A stretch of DNA of 54,366 nucleotides, taken from NCBI GenBank assembly GCA_017469335.1, contig JAFUGP010000081.1, forward strand, positions 1 through 54,366, written 5' to 3'. Positions 9,993 to 19,322 of the stretch are shown piece by piece; position 1 is the first letter of the stretch, and each line of letters begins with the position of its first letter. The notes beneath the pieces were generated by a model. The model saw only the letters and a program-made list of their open reading frames with translations. It ran no database searches and was not told where the DNA came from. The stretch is from Succinivibrio sp. GTDB taxonomy: Bacteria; Pseudomonadota; Gammaproteobacteria; Enterobacterales; Succinivibrionaceae. The translations under genes were made by a program, and so were the position numbers.

Positions 9993-10195
9993 TGAAAGCA
10001 AACGAGTTACGTTCCAAATCGGTGGAGGAGCTCAAACAGGAGCTTTCCAATCTCAACCGCGAGCAGTTCAACCTGCGTTTTCAGCTTAAGGCTGGTACTC
10101 TGAAGCAAAGTGACAATGTGCGCAAGGTGCGCCGCGACATTGCGCGCGTCAACACCGTGCTGGCAGAGAAAGTAAGAGCTCAGGCAGCCCAGTAG
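9992..10195 (+). CDS. rpmC: 50S ribosomal protein L29 (uL29)
   Basis: 67 aa. [18 protein letters not shown] and [17 protein letters not shown] are typical of L29, a two-helix protein beside L23 at the tunnel exit. It overlaps rplP by one base. Confidence 0.97.
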   Translation: MKANELRSKSVEELKQELSNLNREQFNLRFQLKAGTLKQSDNVRKVRRDIARVNTVLAEKVRAQAAQ

Positions 10196-10207
10196 AGGTA
10201 GAGTTAT

Positions 10208-10468
10208 ATGTCAGAAGTTCAACAGACTAAAACGGCTCGCACTCTGCGCGGCCGCGTGATCAGCGACAAGATGCAGAAAGCCTTGGTTGTAGCCGTGGAG
10301 CGGCGTGTGCCGCACCCGGTTTACGGTAAGGTTCTGACCCGGACCACCAAGCTTCATGTCTCGGATCGTGAGGAGCTGGCCAAGCTCGGCGACGAGGTTG
10401 AGATTTGCGAGTGCCGTCCGATCTCCAAGACCATCTCCTGGAAACTGGTGAGAGTGATCGGCGCCTAA
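10208..10468 (+). CDS. rpsQ: 30S ribosomal protein S17 (uS17)
   Basis: 86 aa. It shows [18 protein letters not shown], the family signature in S17, and [16 protein letters not shown] at the C-terminus. It is a primary 16S rRNA-binding protein. It is the last gene of the S10 operon, followed 37 nt later by a strong terminator. Confidence 0.97.
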   Translation: MSEVQQTKTARTLRGRVISDKMQKALVVAVERRVPHPVYGKVLTRTTKLHVSDREELAKLGDEVEICECRPISKTISWKLVRVIGA

Positions 10469-10504
10469 AAGCCGCTCTAAATCTTCAGCGCTTTTCCAGA
10501 TAAG

Positions 10505-10539
10505 CCGCAAATTCGCATCTGCGAATTTGCGGTTTTATT
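10505..10539 (+). terminator. S10 operon terminator
   Basis: A perfect 13-bp inverted repeat, CCGCAAATTCGCA (10505-10517) and TGCGAATTTGCGG (10520-10532), is followed by TTTTATT. This is the strongest intrinsic terminator in the window and separates the S10 and spc operons, as in E. coli. Its right arm overlaps the -35 element of the spc promoter. Confidence 0.9.
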
Positions 10540-10555
10540 GTTTGAGTGCTATAAT
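10527..10555 (+). promoter_or_regulatory. spc operon promoter (extended -10)
   Basis: TTGCGG (10527-10532), a 17-bp spacer and TATAAT (10550-10555), with a TGC immediately upstream that makes a perfect extended -10. It drives rplN onward with a leader of about 75 nt. The -35 lies within the right arm of the preceding terminator. Confidence 0.85.
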
Positions 10556-10634
10556 ATAGCGCCTTTCTAATCAACTGACTGATTTGGAGAGGAGTTTTGT
10601 CTTTTTTTAACAGAGCATTCAAGGAGCATTTGCA

Positions 10635-11003
10635 ATGATCCAGATGCAAAGCATGCTTGACGTAGCCGACAACTCCGGCGCGCGTGCGGTTATGTGCATT
10701 AAAGTCCTCGGGGGCTCGCACCGCCGTTACGCAGGCATCGGCGACATCATCAAGGTGTCGGTCAAAGACGCGATCCCGCGCGGCAAAGTCAAGAAAGGCG
10801 ACGTGGTTGACGCCGTGATTGTGCGCACCAAGAAGGGTGTGCGCCGTCCGGACGGTTCAGTCATCCGCTTTGACTCTAACGCAGCTGTGCTTTTAAACAC
10901 GCAGCACGAGCCTATCGGCACCCGTATTTTCGGACCTGTTACCCGTGAGCTTCGCTCCGAGCAGTTCATGAAAATTGTGTCCCTGGCTCCCGAAGTACTC
11001 TAA
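10635..11003 (+). CDS. rplN: 50S ribosomal protein L14 (uL14)
   Basis: 122 aa. [19 protein letters not shown] is the conserved start, and [20 protein letters not shown] the L14 signature region. L14 lies at the subunit interface and is the anti-association target of RsfS. It is the first gene of the spc operon; AAGGAGC precedes the ATG. Confidence 0.98.
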   Translation: MIQMQSMLDVADNSGARAVMCIKVLGGSHRRYAGIGDIIKVSVKDAIPRGKVKKGDVVDAVIVRTKKGVRRPDGSVIRFDSNAAVLLNTQHEPIGTRIFGPVTRELRSEQFMKIVSLAPEVL

Positions 11004-11016
11004 GAGGGTATGAACC

Positions 11017-11334
11017 ATGGCAGCGAAAATTCGCACTAACGACGAAGTTATCGTCATAACCGGAAAGGATAAAGGCAAGACGGGCAAAGTCACCGCCGTG
11101 TTCCCCAAGGAGCACCGTGTGGTGGTAGAGGGTCTCAATATCCACAAAAAGCACGTGAAGGCCAATCCTACTATCAATCAGCCCGGCGAGATTAAGGAGA
11201 TTTCAGCTCCTATGGATATCTCCAACGTGGCTATTTTCAATCCGGAAACCAAAAAGGCCGATCGGGTCGGATTTAGGTTTGAGGACGGCAAGAAAGTCCG
11301 TTTCTACAAGTCTAACGACAAGGTCATCGCCTAG
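11017..11334 (+). CDS. rplX: 50S ribosomal protein L24 (uL24)
   Basis: 105 aa. It shows the KOW motif ([17 protein letters not shown]) and [14 protein letters not shown]24 initiates 50S assembly. It begins 14 nt after rplN with AGAGGGTATGAACC upstream and is followed by a 42-nt gap before rplE. Confidence 0.97.
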   Translation: MAAKIRTNDEVIVITGKDKGKTGKVTAVFPKEHRVVVEGLNIHKKHVKANPTINQPGEIKEISAPMDISNVAIFNPETKKADRVGFRFEDGKKVRFYKSNDKVIA

Positions 11335-11376
11335 CATTGAACAAAAAGCTATCTATTTTTTTACAGGAGAATAACG

Positions 11377-11931
11377 ATGGCGAAACTGCATGATCAATAC
11401 AGGCAGGAAGTAATCAAGGAACTGATGAAGAAGTTCGGTTACAAGACAGTCATGCAAGTCCCTCGGATTACGAAGATTACCCTGAATATGGGTGTTGGTG
11501 AGGCTGTCTCGGACAAGAAGATCCTCGAGAATGCAGCCCGCGACATGGCCGCTATCTCCGGTCAGAAGCCGATTATCACCAAGGCCCGCAAATCTGTGGC
11601 AGGCTTCCATATTCGCGAAGGGTATCCAATTGGCTGTAAGGTCACACTGCGCGGTGAGCGCATGTGGGAGTTCTTGGAGCGTCTGATCGTCATGGCAATT
11701 CCGCGTATCCGCGATTTCCGCGGCTTGTCGCCGGTGTCGTTTGACGGCCATGGCAATTACTCCATGGGTGTGCGTGAGCAAATCATCTTCCCCGAGATCG
11801 ACTACGACAAGGTTGATGCGGTACGTGGTCTGGATGTGACTATCACTACCACGGCCAAGACCGATGATGAGGGCAGGGCGCTGTTGGCGGCGTTCAACTT
11901 CCCCTTCCGCGCTCAGGCAGCTGCAAGTTAA
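11377..11931 (+). CDS. rplE: 50S ribosomal protein L5 (uL5)
   Basis: 184 aa against 179 in E. coli. [16 protein letters not shown] and the P-site-contacting region [20 protein letters not shown] are diagnostic. L5 forms the 5S RNP with L18 and 5S rRNA. AGGAGAATAACG precedes the ATG. The 42-nt spacer upstream is U-rich. In E. coli S8 regulates the spc mRNA near this junction; I see no clear S8-site match here. Confidence 0.98.
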   Translation: MAKLHDQYRQEVIKELMKKFGYKTVMQVPRITKITLNMGVGEAVSDKKILENAARDMAAISGQKPIITKARKSVAGFHIREGYPIGCKVTLRGERMWEFLERLIVMAIPRIRDFRGLSPVSFDGHGNYSMGVREQIIFPEIDYDKVDAVRGLDVTITTTAKTDDEGRALLAAFNFPFRAQAAAS

Positions 11932-11946
11932 GATGAGGACCTTAAG

Positions 11947-12252
11947 ATGGCCAAAAAATCAATGATTAACCGGGATCTCAAGAGAGCCAAACTGGTGGCT
12001 AAGTACCACGAGAGGCGTGAGAATCTCAAAAAGATTATTTCCAGTGTATCTTCCTCCGCCGAGGAGCGTTATGACGCCGTGATGAAGCTGCAGAAACTGC
12101 CGCGTGATTCCAGCCCCTGCCGTCAGCGTAACCGCTGCAGCGAGACCGGCCGTCCGCACGGCTATCTGCGCAAGTTCGGCCTGAGCAGGATCAAGCTGCG
12201 CGAGCACATGATGCGCGGCGAAATCCCGGGTTTACATAAAGCCAGCTGGTAA
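11947..12252 (+). CDS. rpsN: 30S ribosomal protein S14 (uS14), zinc-free type
   Basis: 101 aa, the long proteobacterial form. It starts [17 protein letters not shown] and has [20 protein letters not shown]. The paired CxxC motifs of the short zinc-binding form are absent. S14 is in the 30S head near S3 and S10. Confidence 0.97.
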   Translation: MAKKSMINRDLKRAKLVAKYHERRENLKKIISSVSSSAEERYDAVMKLQKLPRDSSPCRQRNRCSETGRPHGYLRKFGLSRIKLREHMMRGEIPGLHKASW

Positions 12253-12267
12253 AGGAGAGTACACACC

Positions 12268-12657
12268 ATGATGCAAGATCCGATTGCAGATTTGCTGACC
12301 CGTATCCGCAACGGCCAGGCGGCCGGCAAGGTCAGCGTGACGTTGCCTTCCTCAAAGCAGAAGGTGGCGATCGTTGATCTGCTCCAGAAGGAAGGCTATA
12401 TAGATTCCTATTCCGAGAGCGGTGATGTCAAGAAAGTCCTGGAAGTGGTGCTCAAGTACTACGAGGGACGTCCGGTGGTTGAGCTTATCCAGCGCGTTTC
12501 GCGCCCGGGCCTGCGCGTCTATAAGAGGTGCCGCGACCTGCCGCGCATCATGAACGGACTGGGCATTGCGATTATTTCCACCTCCAAGGGCCTTATGACC
12601 GACCGTGCCGCCCGTCGCGACGGACTCGGCGGTGAGGTCATCTGCTACGTCGCTTAA
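12268..12657 (+). CDS. rpsH: 30S ribosomal protein S8 (uS8)
   Basis: 129 aa. It shows [19 protein letters not shown], then the C-terminal signature [17 protein letters not shown]. It is a primary 16S rRNA-binding protein and, in E. coli, the translational repressor of the spc operon. The ATG at 12268 is followed by a second ATG; either could be used. Confidence 0.97.
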   Translation: MMQDPIADLLTRIRNGQAAGKVSVTLPSSKQKVAIVDLLQKEGYIDSYSESGDVKKVLEVVLKYYEGRPVVELIQRVSRPGLRVYKRCRDLPRIMNGLGIAIISTSKGLMTDRAARRDGLGGEVICYVA

Positions 12658-12670
12658 TCGAGGAGAAGAC

Positions 12671-13204
12671 ATGTCACGTATTGCTAAGGAACCGATTAAT
12701 GTTCCGCAGGGCGTCGAAGTCTCTCTCGACGGCCAGAAAGTAACCATCAAGTCCAAAAAGGGCCAGATGGAGTTTCAGGTGCACCCCACTGTGGGAGTGA
12801 GCCTGGATAAGGGTGTGCTTACCGTCAACCGCAAGGATGAGAGTGCCGAGTCCAACATGCAGGCCGGTACTACCCGTGCCATCATCAATAACATGGTGAC
12901 CGGTCTGGACAAGGGTTTTGAAAAGAATCTGCGTCTGGTAGGCGTGGGCTACCGTGCTCAGGCCAAGGGCAAGGTTCTCAACTTGGTGCTGGGTTATTCA
13001 CATCCCATCGACTATGCTCTGCCCGAAGGCATCACCGCCGAAACCCCGTCGCAGACCGACATCGTGCTCAAGGGCTACGATAAGGCCCTGTTGGGCAAGG
13101 TTGCCGCCGAGATCCGCGAGCTACGCGCTCCGGAGCCGTACAAAGGCAAGGGCGTGCGCTATGCCGACGAGGTAGTGCACATCAAAGAAGCAAAGAAGAA
13201 ATAG
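12671..13204 (+). CDS. rplF: 50S ribosomal protein L6 (uL6)
   Basis: 177 aa, the same as E. coli. [19 protein letters not shown] is the conserved start; an upstream in-frame ATG lies inside rpsH and is rejected. [16 protein letters not shown] is the classic L6 C-terminal motif. L6 sits near the sarcin-ricin loop and the factor-binding site. Confidence 0.98.
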   Translation: MSRIAKEPINVPQGVEVSLDGQKVTIKSKKGQMEFQVHPTVGVSLDKGVLTVNRKDESAESNMQAGTTRAIINNMVTGLDKGFEKNLRLVGVGYRAQAKGKVLNLVLGYSHPIDYALPEGITAETPSQTDIVLKGYDKALLGKVAAEIRELRAPEPYKGKGVRYADEVVHIKEAKKK

Positions 13205-13217
13205 AGGGTGGCCTGAA

Positions 13218-13571
13218 ATGTTTGATAAGAAAGCAGCGCGCTTGCGCCGCGCCAGGAAATCACGCGCCAAGATGCACGAATTGGGTGTCACCCGTCTGGT
13301 GGTTACTCGCACTCCGCGTCACATTTACGCGCAGATCATTGACAAGAACGACCATGTGCTGGCCGCTGCCAGCACCTTGGAGAAGGATCTGGCAAAAGAT
13401 CTGAAATATACGGGCAACATCGATGCGGCCAAGGCAGTTGGCAAGGCGGTAGCCGAGCGTGCCCTTAAGGTGCAGGTTGAGTCGGTCGCCTTTGACCGCT
13501 CTGGCTATCAGTATCACGGCAGGGTGGCGGCTCTGGCCGATGCGGCCCGTGAAGCCGGCTTGAAGTTTTAG
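13218..13571 (+). CDS. rplR: 50S ribosomal protein L18 (uL18)
   Basis: 117 aa, the same as E. coli. It shows [19 protein letters not shown], then IYAQIID and the C-terminal [20 protein letters not shown]. It binds 5S rRNA together with L5. It lies 13 nt after rplF. Confidence 0.97.
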   Translation: MFDKKAARLRRARKSRAKMHELGVTRLVVTRTPRHIYAQIIDKNDHVLAAASTLEKDLAKDLKYTGNIDAAKAVGKAVAERALKVQVESVAFDRSGYQYHGRVAALADAAREAGLKF

Positions 13572-13583
13572 GAGTTCCGGAAA

Positions 13584-14093
13584 ATGCAGCGTAAAGAAGA
13601 ATCAGCAGTAGCCGGCGAGCTTCAGGAGAAGCTGGTGGCGGTTAACCGTGTGGCCAAGGTGGTCAAGGGCGGCAGGATTTTCTCCTTCACCGCGTTGACT
13701 GTGGTAGGTGACGGCAAGGGACGCATCGGCTTTGGCTACGGCAAGGCCAGTGAGGTTCCGGCAGCCATTCAGAAAGCCATTGAGCAGGCCCGCCGCAATG
13801 TCAGCAGCGGTATTGTGCTCAATAACGGCACTTTGTTCCACTCGGTCAAGGGCCATCACTCCGGCTCGAAGGTGTATATGCAGCCAGCCTCCGAAGGTAC
13901 CGGCATTATTGCCGGCGGCGCCATGCGTGCCGTCCTGGAGGTGGCCGGTGTGCGTAACGTTCTGGCCAAAGCCTACGGTTCCACCAACCCCATCAATGTG
14001 GTGAGGGCCACGGTCAAGGCGTTGGCTTCCATGAGATCGCCCGATGCAGTTGCTGCCAAGCGCGGCCTCTCGGTCAAGGAAATTCTGGAGTAG
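13584..14093 (+). CDS. rpsE: 30S ribosomal protein S5 (uS5)
   Basis: 169 aa. It contains the S5 signature [20 protein letters not shown] and the [15 protein letters not shown] helix. S5 is part of the mRNA entry helicase region with S3 and S4. No change is evident at the loop tied to spectinomycin resistance (VAKVVKGGR). AGGAGTTCCGG precedes the ATG. Confidence 0.98.
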   Translation: MQRKEESAVAGELQEKLVAVNRVAKVVKGGRIFSFTALTVVGDGKGRIGFGYGKASEVPAAIQKAIEQARRNVSSGIVLNNGTLFHSVKGHHSGSKVYMQPASEGTGIIAGGAMRAVLEVAGVRNVLAKAYGSTNPINVVRATVKALASMRSPDAVAAKRGLSVKEILE

Positions 14094-14097
14094 AAAA

Positions 14098-14286
14098 ATG
14101 GCTGACGAGAAGAAAACCATCAAGGTTACCCAGATTAAAAGCATCATCGGCCGCAAGCCCAAGCACGTGGCCACCATGCGCGGACTGGGATTACGCCGTA
14201 TCCGTCATACCGTGGAACTGGAGGATACTCCTTCGGTGCGCGGCATGATCAGGCAGGTAAGTTATATGATTAAGGTTGAGGAATAG
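14098..14286 (+). CDS. rpmD: 50S ribosomal protein L30 (uL30)
   Basis: 62 aa. It shows [20 protein letters not shown] and [19 protein letters not shown]. The ATG at 14098 is 4 nt after the rpsE stop; an in-frame start inside rpsE is rejected. L30 is a small bacterial L30 family protein of the 50S. Confidence 0.97.
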   Translation: MADEKKTIKVTQIKSIIGRKPKHVATMRGLGLRRIRHTVELEDTPSVRGMIRQVSYMIKVEE

Positions 14287-14289
14287 AAA

Positions 14290-14889
14290 ATGCGTCTTGA
14301 TTCGTTGAAACCCAATCCGGGTTCGCGCCGCAAGGCGGTACGCGTAGGGCGCGGTATCGGCTCAGGTCTGGGCAAGACCTGCGGCCGCGGCGTCAAGGGC
14401 GCTGGTGCCCGCAAGAGTGCGCACAAGAATCCGGGGTTTGAAGGCGGCCAGATGCCGCTGAAGATCAGACTGCCGAAATTCGGTTTCTGGTCTCCCAAAG
14501 CCGAGGTTACCGCTGAGGTTCCGCTCAATTCACTCAACAAAATCGACGCTGAGGTCATTGACATCAAGGCTCTGCTTGAGGCACGTCTGATCACCAAGAA
14601 GATCAAGTATGTCAAGGTGGTGCTCTCTCATGTCCCGTCCTTCACCAAGAAGGTGACCTTAAAAGGTCTGGGCGTGACCCGCGGTGCCCGCGCGGCCATC
14701 GAGGCCGCCGGTGGTACCATCGAGGTCGCATCCTACAGCACCGCTGCCGCGCAGCGTCGTGAGAAGACCGACAAGCGTGCTGCCGCCAGGTCCAAGGCCC
14801 GTGTCGATGCTCTGCTCAAAGAGGGCATCAAAAAGCCGGCCAAGCGTACCCCGGAGCAGAAAGCCGCAGCCAAGGCCAGAAGAAAGTAG
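14290..14889 (+). CDS. rplO: 50S ribosomal protein L15 (uL15) with basic C-terminal tail
   Basis: 199 aa against 144 in E. coli. It has [14 protein letters not shown], the Gly-rich rRNA-binding region ([18 protein letters not shown]) and [18 protein letters not shown]. About 48 extra residues rich in Ala, Lys and Arg follow the normal end, finishing with [12 protein letters not shown]15 is a late 50S assembly protein. A GCAA-loop hairpin follows the stop. Confidence 0.97.
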   Translation: MRLDSLKPNPGSRRKAVRVGRGIGSGLGKTCGRGVKGAGARKSAHKNPGFEGGQMPLKIRLPKFGFWSPKAEVTAEVPLNSLNKIDAEVIDIKALLEARLITKKIKYVKVVLSHVPSFTKKVTLKGLGVTRGARAAIEAAGGTIEVASYSTAAAQRREKTDKRAAARSKARVDALLKEGIKKPAKRTPEQKAAAKARRK

Positions 14890-14895
14890 TATAAA

Positions 14896-14915
14896 AAGGC
14901 GCCGCAAGGCGCCTT
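14896..14915 (+). other. Intercistronic hairpin with GCAA tetraloop (rplO-secY)
   Basis: AAGGCGCC (14896-14903) and GGCGCCTT (14908-14915) pair perfectly around a GCAA tetraloop. No U-tract follows. It ends 1 nt before the secY ribosome-binding sequence AAAGAGG, so it probably affects mRNA stability or secY initiation rather than acting as a full terminator. Confidence 0.6.
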
Positions 14916-14927
14916 AAAGAGGTGTCA

Positions 14928-16295
14928 ATGGCTAGAAAGTCACTCTTTGACAAAAGCCGGGAAGCGGCGGCCAAGGCGCAGAGCGGCTCGGGTTCGAGCG
15001 AGTTGCGCTCCAGGTTGCTGTTTGTGTTTATCGGCCTGGTGATGTTTCGCCTGGGTTCCTATATTCCGGTGCCGGGGGTGAATTCTCAGGTTCTGCAGAG
15101 CTTTTTTGAGAAGGACCGTTCGATCCTGGGCATGTTCAACATGTTCAGCGGCGGCGCTCTGGAGCGCGCTTCGGTTCTGGCTCTGGGGATTATGCCTTAT
15201 ATCTCGGCTGCCATCATCATCCAGTTACTGGCCGTGGTCAACAAGAACCTGGCCGAACTGCGCAAGGAAGGTGAGTCCGGGCGGCGTAAAATAACCCAGT
15301 ACACCAGGGTGTCCACGTTGTTTCTGGCGGCACTGCAGGGGTTCGGTATTGCCACCGGCATCCCTAATCTGCTGCCGGGGCTGGTCGACAATCCGGGCTT
15401 TGGTTTCTACTTCGTGACCACGGTGAGTCTGGTGACCGGTACCATGCTGTTGATGTGGCTGGGTGAGCAGATCACCGAGCGCGGCATCGGCAACGGTATT
15501 TCGCTCATCATCTTCGCCGGTATCGTGGCCGGGTTGCCCAGCGCCCTGGCCCGCACCTTCGAGCAGTCCCGTCAGGGCGAACTCTCCACCATCGGTCTGT
15601 TGATTATCGGTCTGGTGGTGGTCGGTGTGACCTTCTTCGTGGTGTTCATCGAAAGAGGACAGCGCCGCATCGTCATTCAGTATGCCAAGCATCAGGCCGG
15701 CAACCGGGTTTATGCTCAGCCCAGCTCGAATCTGCCGTTGAAGATCAACATGTCGGGAGTTATTCCCGCCATTTTCGCTTCGTCCATCATCCTGTTCCCG
15801 GGCACTTTGGTGTCCTGGTTTGGGCAGGGACAAAGTGCGGTGGCCGATGTACTCTCGCAGATCTCGTTGGTACTCTCCCCGGGTCAGCCTCTGTATGAAC
15901 TGCTGTATGCCGCAGCCATCGTGTTCTTCACTTTCTTCTACACGGCGTTGATTTTCAACCCGCGTGAAGTCTCGGAGAACCTTAAGAAGAGCGGTGCCTT
16001 TATTCCCGGCATCCGCCCGGGTGAACAGACGGCCAAGTTCATCGATCAGGTGATGACCAGGCTGACCCTCAGCGGCTCGCTGTACATGGTGTTGGTGTGT
16101 CTGGTGCCGCAGCTGCTCATGAGCTGGTTTAACGTGCAGTTCTATTTTGGCGGTACCTCATTGCTGATTATCGTGGTGGTTACCATGGACTTTGTGGCCC
16201 AGTTGCAAAGCCACATGATGAATCAGCAGTACGGCGACATCATGCGTAAGGCCAATTTAATGCGCAAGGCCAACCTCAAGGACTACGGTCGCTGA
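14928..16295 (+). CDS. secY: Protein translocase subunit SecY
   Basis: 455 aa. It is the ten-helix core of the SecYEG channel in the inner membrane. Visible marks are [20 protein letters not shown] (TM1 and plug region), [15 protein letters not shown] (TM2), [13 protein letters not shown], and the cytosolic C5 loop [14 protein letters not shown]-like segment that contacts SecA. The ATG at 14928 is 6 nt from AAAGAGG; the GTG at 14922 sits on that site and is rejected. It is the last gene of the spc transcript before a new promoter. Confidence 0.97.
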   Translation: MARKSLFDKSREAAAKAQSGSGSSELRSRLLFVFIGLVMFRLGSYIPVPGVNSQVLQSFFEKDRSILGMFNMFSGGALERASVLALGIMPYISAAIIIQLLAVVNKNLAELRKEGESGRRKITQYTRVSTLFLAALQGFGIATGIPNLLPGLVDNPGFGFYFVTTVSLVTGTMLLMWLGEQITERGIGNGISLIIFAGIVAGLPSALARTFEQSRQGELSTIGLLIIGLVVVGVTFFVVFIERGQRRIVIQYAKHQAGNRVYAQPSSNLPLKINMSGVIPAIFASSIILFPGTLVSWFGQGQSAVADVLSQISLVLSPGQPLYELLYAAAIVFFTFFYTALIFNPREVSENLKKSGAFIPGIRPGEQTAKFIDQVMTRLTLSGSLYMVLVCLVPQLLMSWFNVQFYFGGTSLLIIVVVTMDFVAQLQSHMMNQQYGDIMRKANLMRKANLKDYGR

Positions 16296-16324
16296 GGTTA
16301 ACATGCGATCTTTTGGCTGAAAAT

Positions 16325-16353
16325 TTGATTTAGGTCGCAGGGTATAGTAAAAT
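16325..16353 (+). promoter_or_regulatory. Promoter upstream of rpmJ and the alpha operon
   Basis: TTGATT (16325-16330), a 17-bp spacer and TAAAAT (16348-16353) form a good sigma-70 promoter beginning 30 nt after the secY stop. The alternative -10 TATAGT (16343-16348) gives an unsuitable 12-bp spacing. The start near 16360 leaves a structured leader of about 115 nt before rpmJ. Confidence 0.6.
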
Positions 16354-16371
16354 ATGTGCCCTGTTTCACGG

Positions 16372-16430
16372 CCGCAGGTGAGGTTTTGGCCTCATCTGCG
16401 GATTGTCCTAACTCAGGCCGGCTTGATCCC
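16372..16430 (+). promoter_or_regulatory. Structured leader of rpmJ
   Basis: A 12-bp stem (16372-16383 with 16390-16401, loop TTTTGG) is followed by a second hairpin built on CAGGCCGG and CCGGCCCTG (about 16414-16437). Further down, GAAGCTT repeats flank the AAGGAGG region before rpmJ. The compact folds just upstream of a ribosomal gene suggest post-transcriptional control, but the ligand is unknown. Confidence 0.5.
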
Positions 16431-16476
16431 GGCCCTGAAGCAAAGGAGGAAGCTTCTGCAAGGAAGCTTTGGAGCA

Positions 16477-16590
16477 ATGAAAGTTGGAGCTTCGGTTAAG
16501 AAGATCTGCCGCAACTGCAAGGTGGTGCGCCGCCACGGTGTGGTAAGGATCATCTGCGATAATCCCAAACACAAGCAGCGTCAGGGCTAG
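16477..16590 (+). CDS. rpmJ: 50S ribosomal protein L36 (bL36), zinc-ribbon type
   Basis: 37 aa. It is [20 protein letters not shown] at the start, with C-x2-C, a later Cys and a His (CDNPKH) that form the zinc site of the C+ form. Longer in-frame starts upstream lie in the structured leader and are rejected; GGAGC precedes this ATG. It is encoded between secY and rpsM as in E. coli. Confidence 0.95.
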   Translation: MKVGASVKKICRNCKVVRRHGVVRIICDNPKHKQRQG

Positions 16591-16596
16591 CTTGTG

Positions 16597-16736
16597 GCTG
16601 AGGGGGCGCAAGCTCCCTCAGCTGACGCATCTGCGTCTCCTGACAATTGCCCAAAGGCACTATCAGGTTGCCGCGTATCCTGTTACGGGCTTTGCGGTGA
16701 CTGTGTTTTGAAACTTAATTTTCTAGGAGTTTAATA
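16597..16736 (+). promoter_or_regulatory. Alpha operon leader (candidate S4-responsive element)
   Basis: GCTGAGGG (16597-16604) pairs with CCCTCAGC (16615-16622), with an inner stem capped by a GCAA loop. It is followed by GACGCA (16624-16629) pairing with TGCGTC (16632-16637). The GTG start and flanking TTTAATAGTGGCCCGTAT closely resemble the E. coli alpha operon start, where S4 traps a pseudoknot that includes the GTG codon. Homologous function is inferred; a covariance-model search was not run. Confidence 0.5.
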
Positions 16737-17093
16737 GTGGCCCGTATTGCCGGCATTAATGTGCCCGATCAAAAAGTTGCCATGATTGCTCTGCAATCTA
16801 TTTACGGCATAGGACCGACCCGCGCCCGCAACATTCTTGCGGCGGTGGGTGTCGACCCCATTACCAAATTCAAAGACATCGATGAAGCCTCCGTGGAGAA
16901 GATCCGCGCTGAGGTCGCCAAGTTTACCGTGGAAGGCGATCTGCGTCGTGAGATTTCCATGAACATCAAGCGTCTGATTGACCTCGGTACCTACCGTGGC
17001 CTGCGTCACCGCCGTGGCCTGCCGGTCCGCGGTCAGCGCACCAAGACTAACGCACGTACCCGCAAGGGCCCGCGCAAGAGCGTGAAGAAGTAG
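16737..17093 (+). CDS. rpsM: 30S ribosomal protein S13 (uS13)
   Basis: 118 aa, the same as E. coli. It begins with GTG, as E. coli rpsM does, giving [32 protein letters not shown] and the basic tail [15 protein letters not shown] that reaches the P-site tRNA are present. S13 bridges 30S and 50S subunits in the head. CTAGGAG supplies the ribosome-binding site. Confidence 0.98.
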   Translation: MARIAGINVPDQKVAMIALQSIYGIGPTRARNILAAVGVDPITKFKDIDEASVEKIRAEVAKFTVEGDLRREISMNIKRLIDLGTYRGLRHRRGLPVRGQRTKTNARTRKGPRKSVKK

Positions 17094-17103
17094 GAGTTGA
17101 ACG

Positions 17104-17610
17104 ATGTCTGAAGAAGTAAAGCAAGAGAATAAGGCTCCTGCTCAGGAGAAACCCGCTGCCGCTCCCGAGGCGGCCAAGGCCGCAGCTCCGGCTGCGGAAA
17201 CCTCCAAGAGCGAGGCTCCCAAGAGCAGCGCCCCGCGTGCGCGCGGCAAGCGTTCCAAGAAGCAGGTTGCCGAAGGTGTGGCTCATATCCACGCTTCCTT
17301 TAACAACACCATCATTACCATCTCCGACCGTCAGGGCAGTGTGCTGACCTGGGCTACGGCCGGCGGGTCGGGCTTCCGCGGCTCGCGCAAGTCCACCCCC
17401 TATGCCGCTCAGGTTGCGGCCGAACGTTGCGGCGAAGCCGCCAAGGAGTTCGGTCTCAAGAACCTGGAGGTGTTGGTGAAGGGCCCCGGCCCGGGACGTG
17501 AGTCTTCAATCCGTGCCCTCAATGCACTGGGATTTAAGATCACCAACATCACCGACGTCACCCCGATCCCCCATAACGGTTGCCGTCCGCCCAAGAAGCG
17601 CCGCGTATAA
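17104..17610 (+). CDS. rpsK: 30S ribosomal protein S11 (uS11) with N-terminal extension
   Basis: 168 aa against 129 in E. coli. The core starts at about residue 53 ([19 protein letters not shown]) and contains [17 protein letters not shown] and the C-terminal [16 protein letters not shown]-like end. The first 50 residues are Ala/Pro/Lys/Glu-rich low-complexity sequence. No internal ATG near the core offers an alternative start, so the extension is probably translated. S11 lies on the 30S platform near the mRNA exit. Confidence 0.97.
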   Translation: MSEEVKQENKAPAQEKPAAAPEAAKAAAPAAETSKSEAPKSSAPRARGKRSKKQVAEGVAHIHASFNNTIITISDRQGSVLTWATAGGSGFRGSRKSTPYAAQVAAERCGEAAKEFGLKNLEVLVKGPGPGRESSIRALNALGFKITNITDVTPIPHNGCRPPKKRRV

Positions 17611-17632
17611 CCTTTGAAGTTGGAGAATAACC

Positions 17633-18256
17633 ATGGCTAAATATACTGGCCCAGCCCTTAAGCTCTGCCGCCGTGAGGGTGTTGACCTATATCTCAAGTC
17701 AGGCGTTCGCGCCATTGAGTCCAAGTGCAATCTGGAAACCGTCCCGGGACAGCACGGTGCCAATGAGCCCCGTCTGAAGGACTACGGTCTGCAGTTGCGT
17801 GAGAAGCAGAAAGTGCGTCGTATTTACGGCGTGCTGGAGCGTCAGTTCAGCAACTACTACAAGAAAGCCTCCCGTATGTCCGGCAACACCGGCGAAAACC
17901 TGATGGTGCTCTTGGAGTCCAGGCTGGACAATGTGGTCTACCGCATGGGGTTCGGCTCCACCAGGAGTGAAGCCCGCCAGCTGGTCAACCACAAGTCCAT
18001 CACCGTCAACGACCGCATCGTCAACATTCCGTCCTATCAGGTCAAGCCCGAGGACGTCATCGCGGTGCGTGAGAAGGCCAAGAAGCAGACCCGCATCAAG
18101 GCTGCCCTGGAATTGAGCGGCCAGCGCGGCACCAAGCCGTCCTGGATTGAAGTGGACCTCGATAAGATGAAGGGTACCTTCAAGAGCAGGCCGGATCGCG
18201 CCGAGCTGCCGAGCGATATCAAAGAGCAGCTGATCGTCGAGTTGTACTCGAAGTAA
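17633..18256 (+). CDS. rpsD: 30S ribosomal protein S4 (uS4)
   Basis: 207 aa against 206 in E. coli. It shows [38 protein letters not shown] and the S4 fold signature [20 protein letters not shown]. It nucleates 30S assembly and in E. coli represses the alpha operon. It precedes rpoA by 42 nt. Confidence 0.98.
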   Translation: MAKYTGPALKLCRREGVDLYLKSGVRAIESKCNLETVPGQHGANEPRLKDYGLQLREKQKVRRIYGVLERQFSNYYKKASRMSGNTGENLMVLLESRLDNVVYRMGFGSTRSEARQLVNHKSITVNDRIVNIPSYQVKPEDVIAVREKAKKQTRIKAALELSGQRGTKPSWIEVDLDKMKGTFKSRPDRAELPSDIKEQLIVELYSK

Positions 18257-18298
18257 TAGTCATACGGATCTGTCCGGTTGCAAGGGAGAGGTAACTCC

Positions 18299-19297
18299 AT
18301 GTCAGTTTACGACCTGCTCAAGCCCAAGCCAGTCGATTTCAATGAGATCGATCCCAACCACGCACGTATCGTGCTGGAGCCTTTGGAAAGAGGTTTTGGG
18401 TATACCCTGGGTGCCTCGCTGAGCGGGGTGCTGCTCAAGGCCATGCCCGGTGTGGCCGTGGATGCCATACGCATTGCAGATGTCAGCAGTATCAATGACA
18501 CCAAAAGCGACATTGTAGAGTCGCTCTTTGAGGTGGTGATGAACTGCAAGCAGCTGGCGGTGCGCACCGATGTTCCATTGGTCTCTCCGGTATGGCTGTC
18601 CATCGAGAGCAAGGGTGAGGGCGAGGTTACGGCCGCTGATGTGGTTGCGCCTGAGGGGATCAGCGTGGTTGATCCCGACCTGCACATCTGCACGCTCAAA
18701 GGCTCTAAGGCTTCGCTGTCGCTCAAACTCAGAGTGACGCGCGGCAAAGGTGTGGTGCTGGCCAATTCAGAGGACCATATCCCGGTCTCTCAGGAGGGGG
18801 ATATTCTGCTTGACTGCAGCTACACGCCGGTGCGTCGCTTTGTCTATGAAGTTTCATCGGCCCGTGTCGAACAGCGTACCGACATGGACCGTTTGATCAT
18901 CGACATCGAGACTGACGGGACCATCGCTCCGGATACGGCGCTGATGGCCGGCTCCGAACTGCTCAAGGAATGCATGAACAATCTCGTGGACAAAGACGAG
19001 ATCAATGAGCGCATGCAGGCTCCGGCCGAGCCGCCGTCGCCGCCGGAAATCCTGCTGCGCCCGGTTGATGATCTCGAACTTACCGTGAGATCTGCCAACT
19101 GCCTGAAGGCGGAGTCCATCCGCTATATCGGTGATTTGGTGCAGCGTACCGAAGTGGAACTGCTCAAGACCCCCAACTTAGGCAAGAAGTCCCTGACGGA
19201 AATCAAGGATGTGTTATCTGCCCGCGGACTGGCTCTGGGCATGAGGATCGCCAATTGGCCGCCGGCCGGACTTCAGCAGAAAGATCCGCAGAATTAA
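18299..19297 (+). CDS. rpoA: RNA polymerase alpha subunit, copy 1 (in the usual rpsD-rpoA-rplQ position)
   Basis: 332 aa; the ATG at 18299 follows AAGGGAGAG. The C-terminal domain is canonical ([11 protein letters not shown] with the Arg equivalent to E. coli R265, [25 protein letters not shown]). The N-terminal assembly domain keeps [13 protein letters not shown] and [14 protein letters not shown]. The normally near-invariant NALRRILLSS is [10 protein letters not shown] (S42-G43 replace R44-R45 of E. coli), and the HEYS and GVQEDILEILLNLK segments are replaced ([18 protein letters not shown]). In E. coli R45 and that face bind beta. This subunit probably cannot take the beta-contacting position, but keeps the beta-prime-side sequence. 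A second rpoA follows rplQ. Confidence 0.95.
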   Translation: MSVYDLLKPKPVDFNEIDPNHARIVLEPLERGFGYTLGASLSGVLLKAMPGVAVDAIRIADVSSINDTKSDIVESLFEVVMNCKQLAVRTDVPLVSPVWLSIESKGEGEVTAADVVAPEGISVVDPDLHICTLKGSKASLSLKLRVTRGKGVVLANSEDHIPVSQEGDILLDCSYTPVRRFVYEVSSARVEQRTDMDRLIIDIETDGTIAPDTALMAGSELLKECMNNLVDKDEINERMQAPAEPPSPPEILLRPVDDLELTVRSANCLKAESIRYIGDLVQRTEVELLKTPNLGKKSLTEIKDVLSARGLALGMRIANWPPAGLQQKDPQN

Positions 19298-19322
19298 CGT
19301 GTTTTTAGAAGGAATGTAGTAA

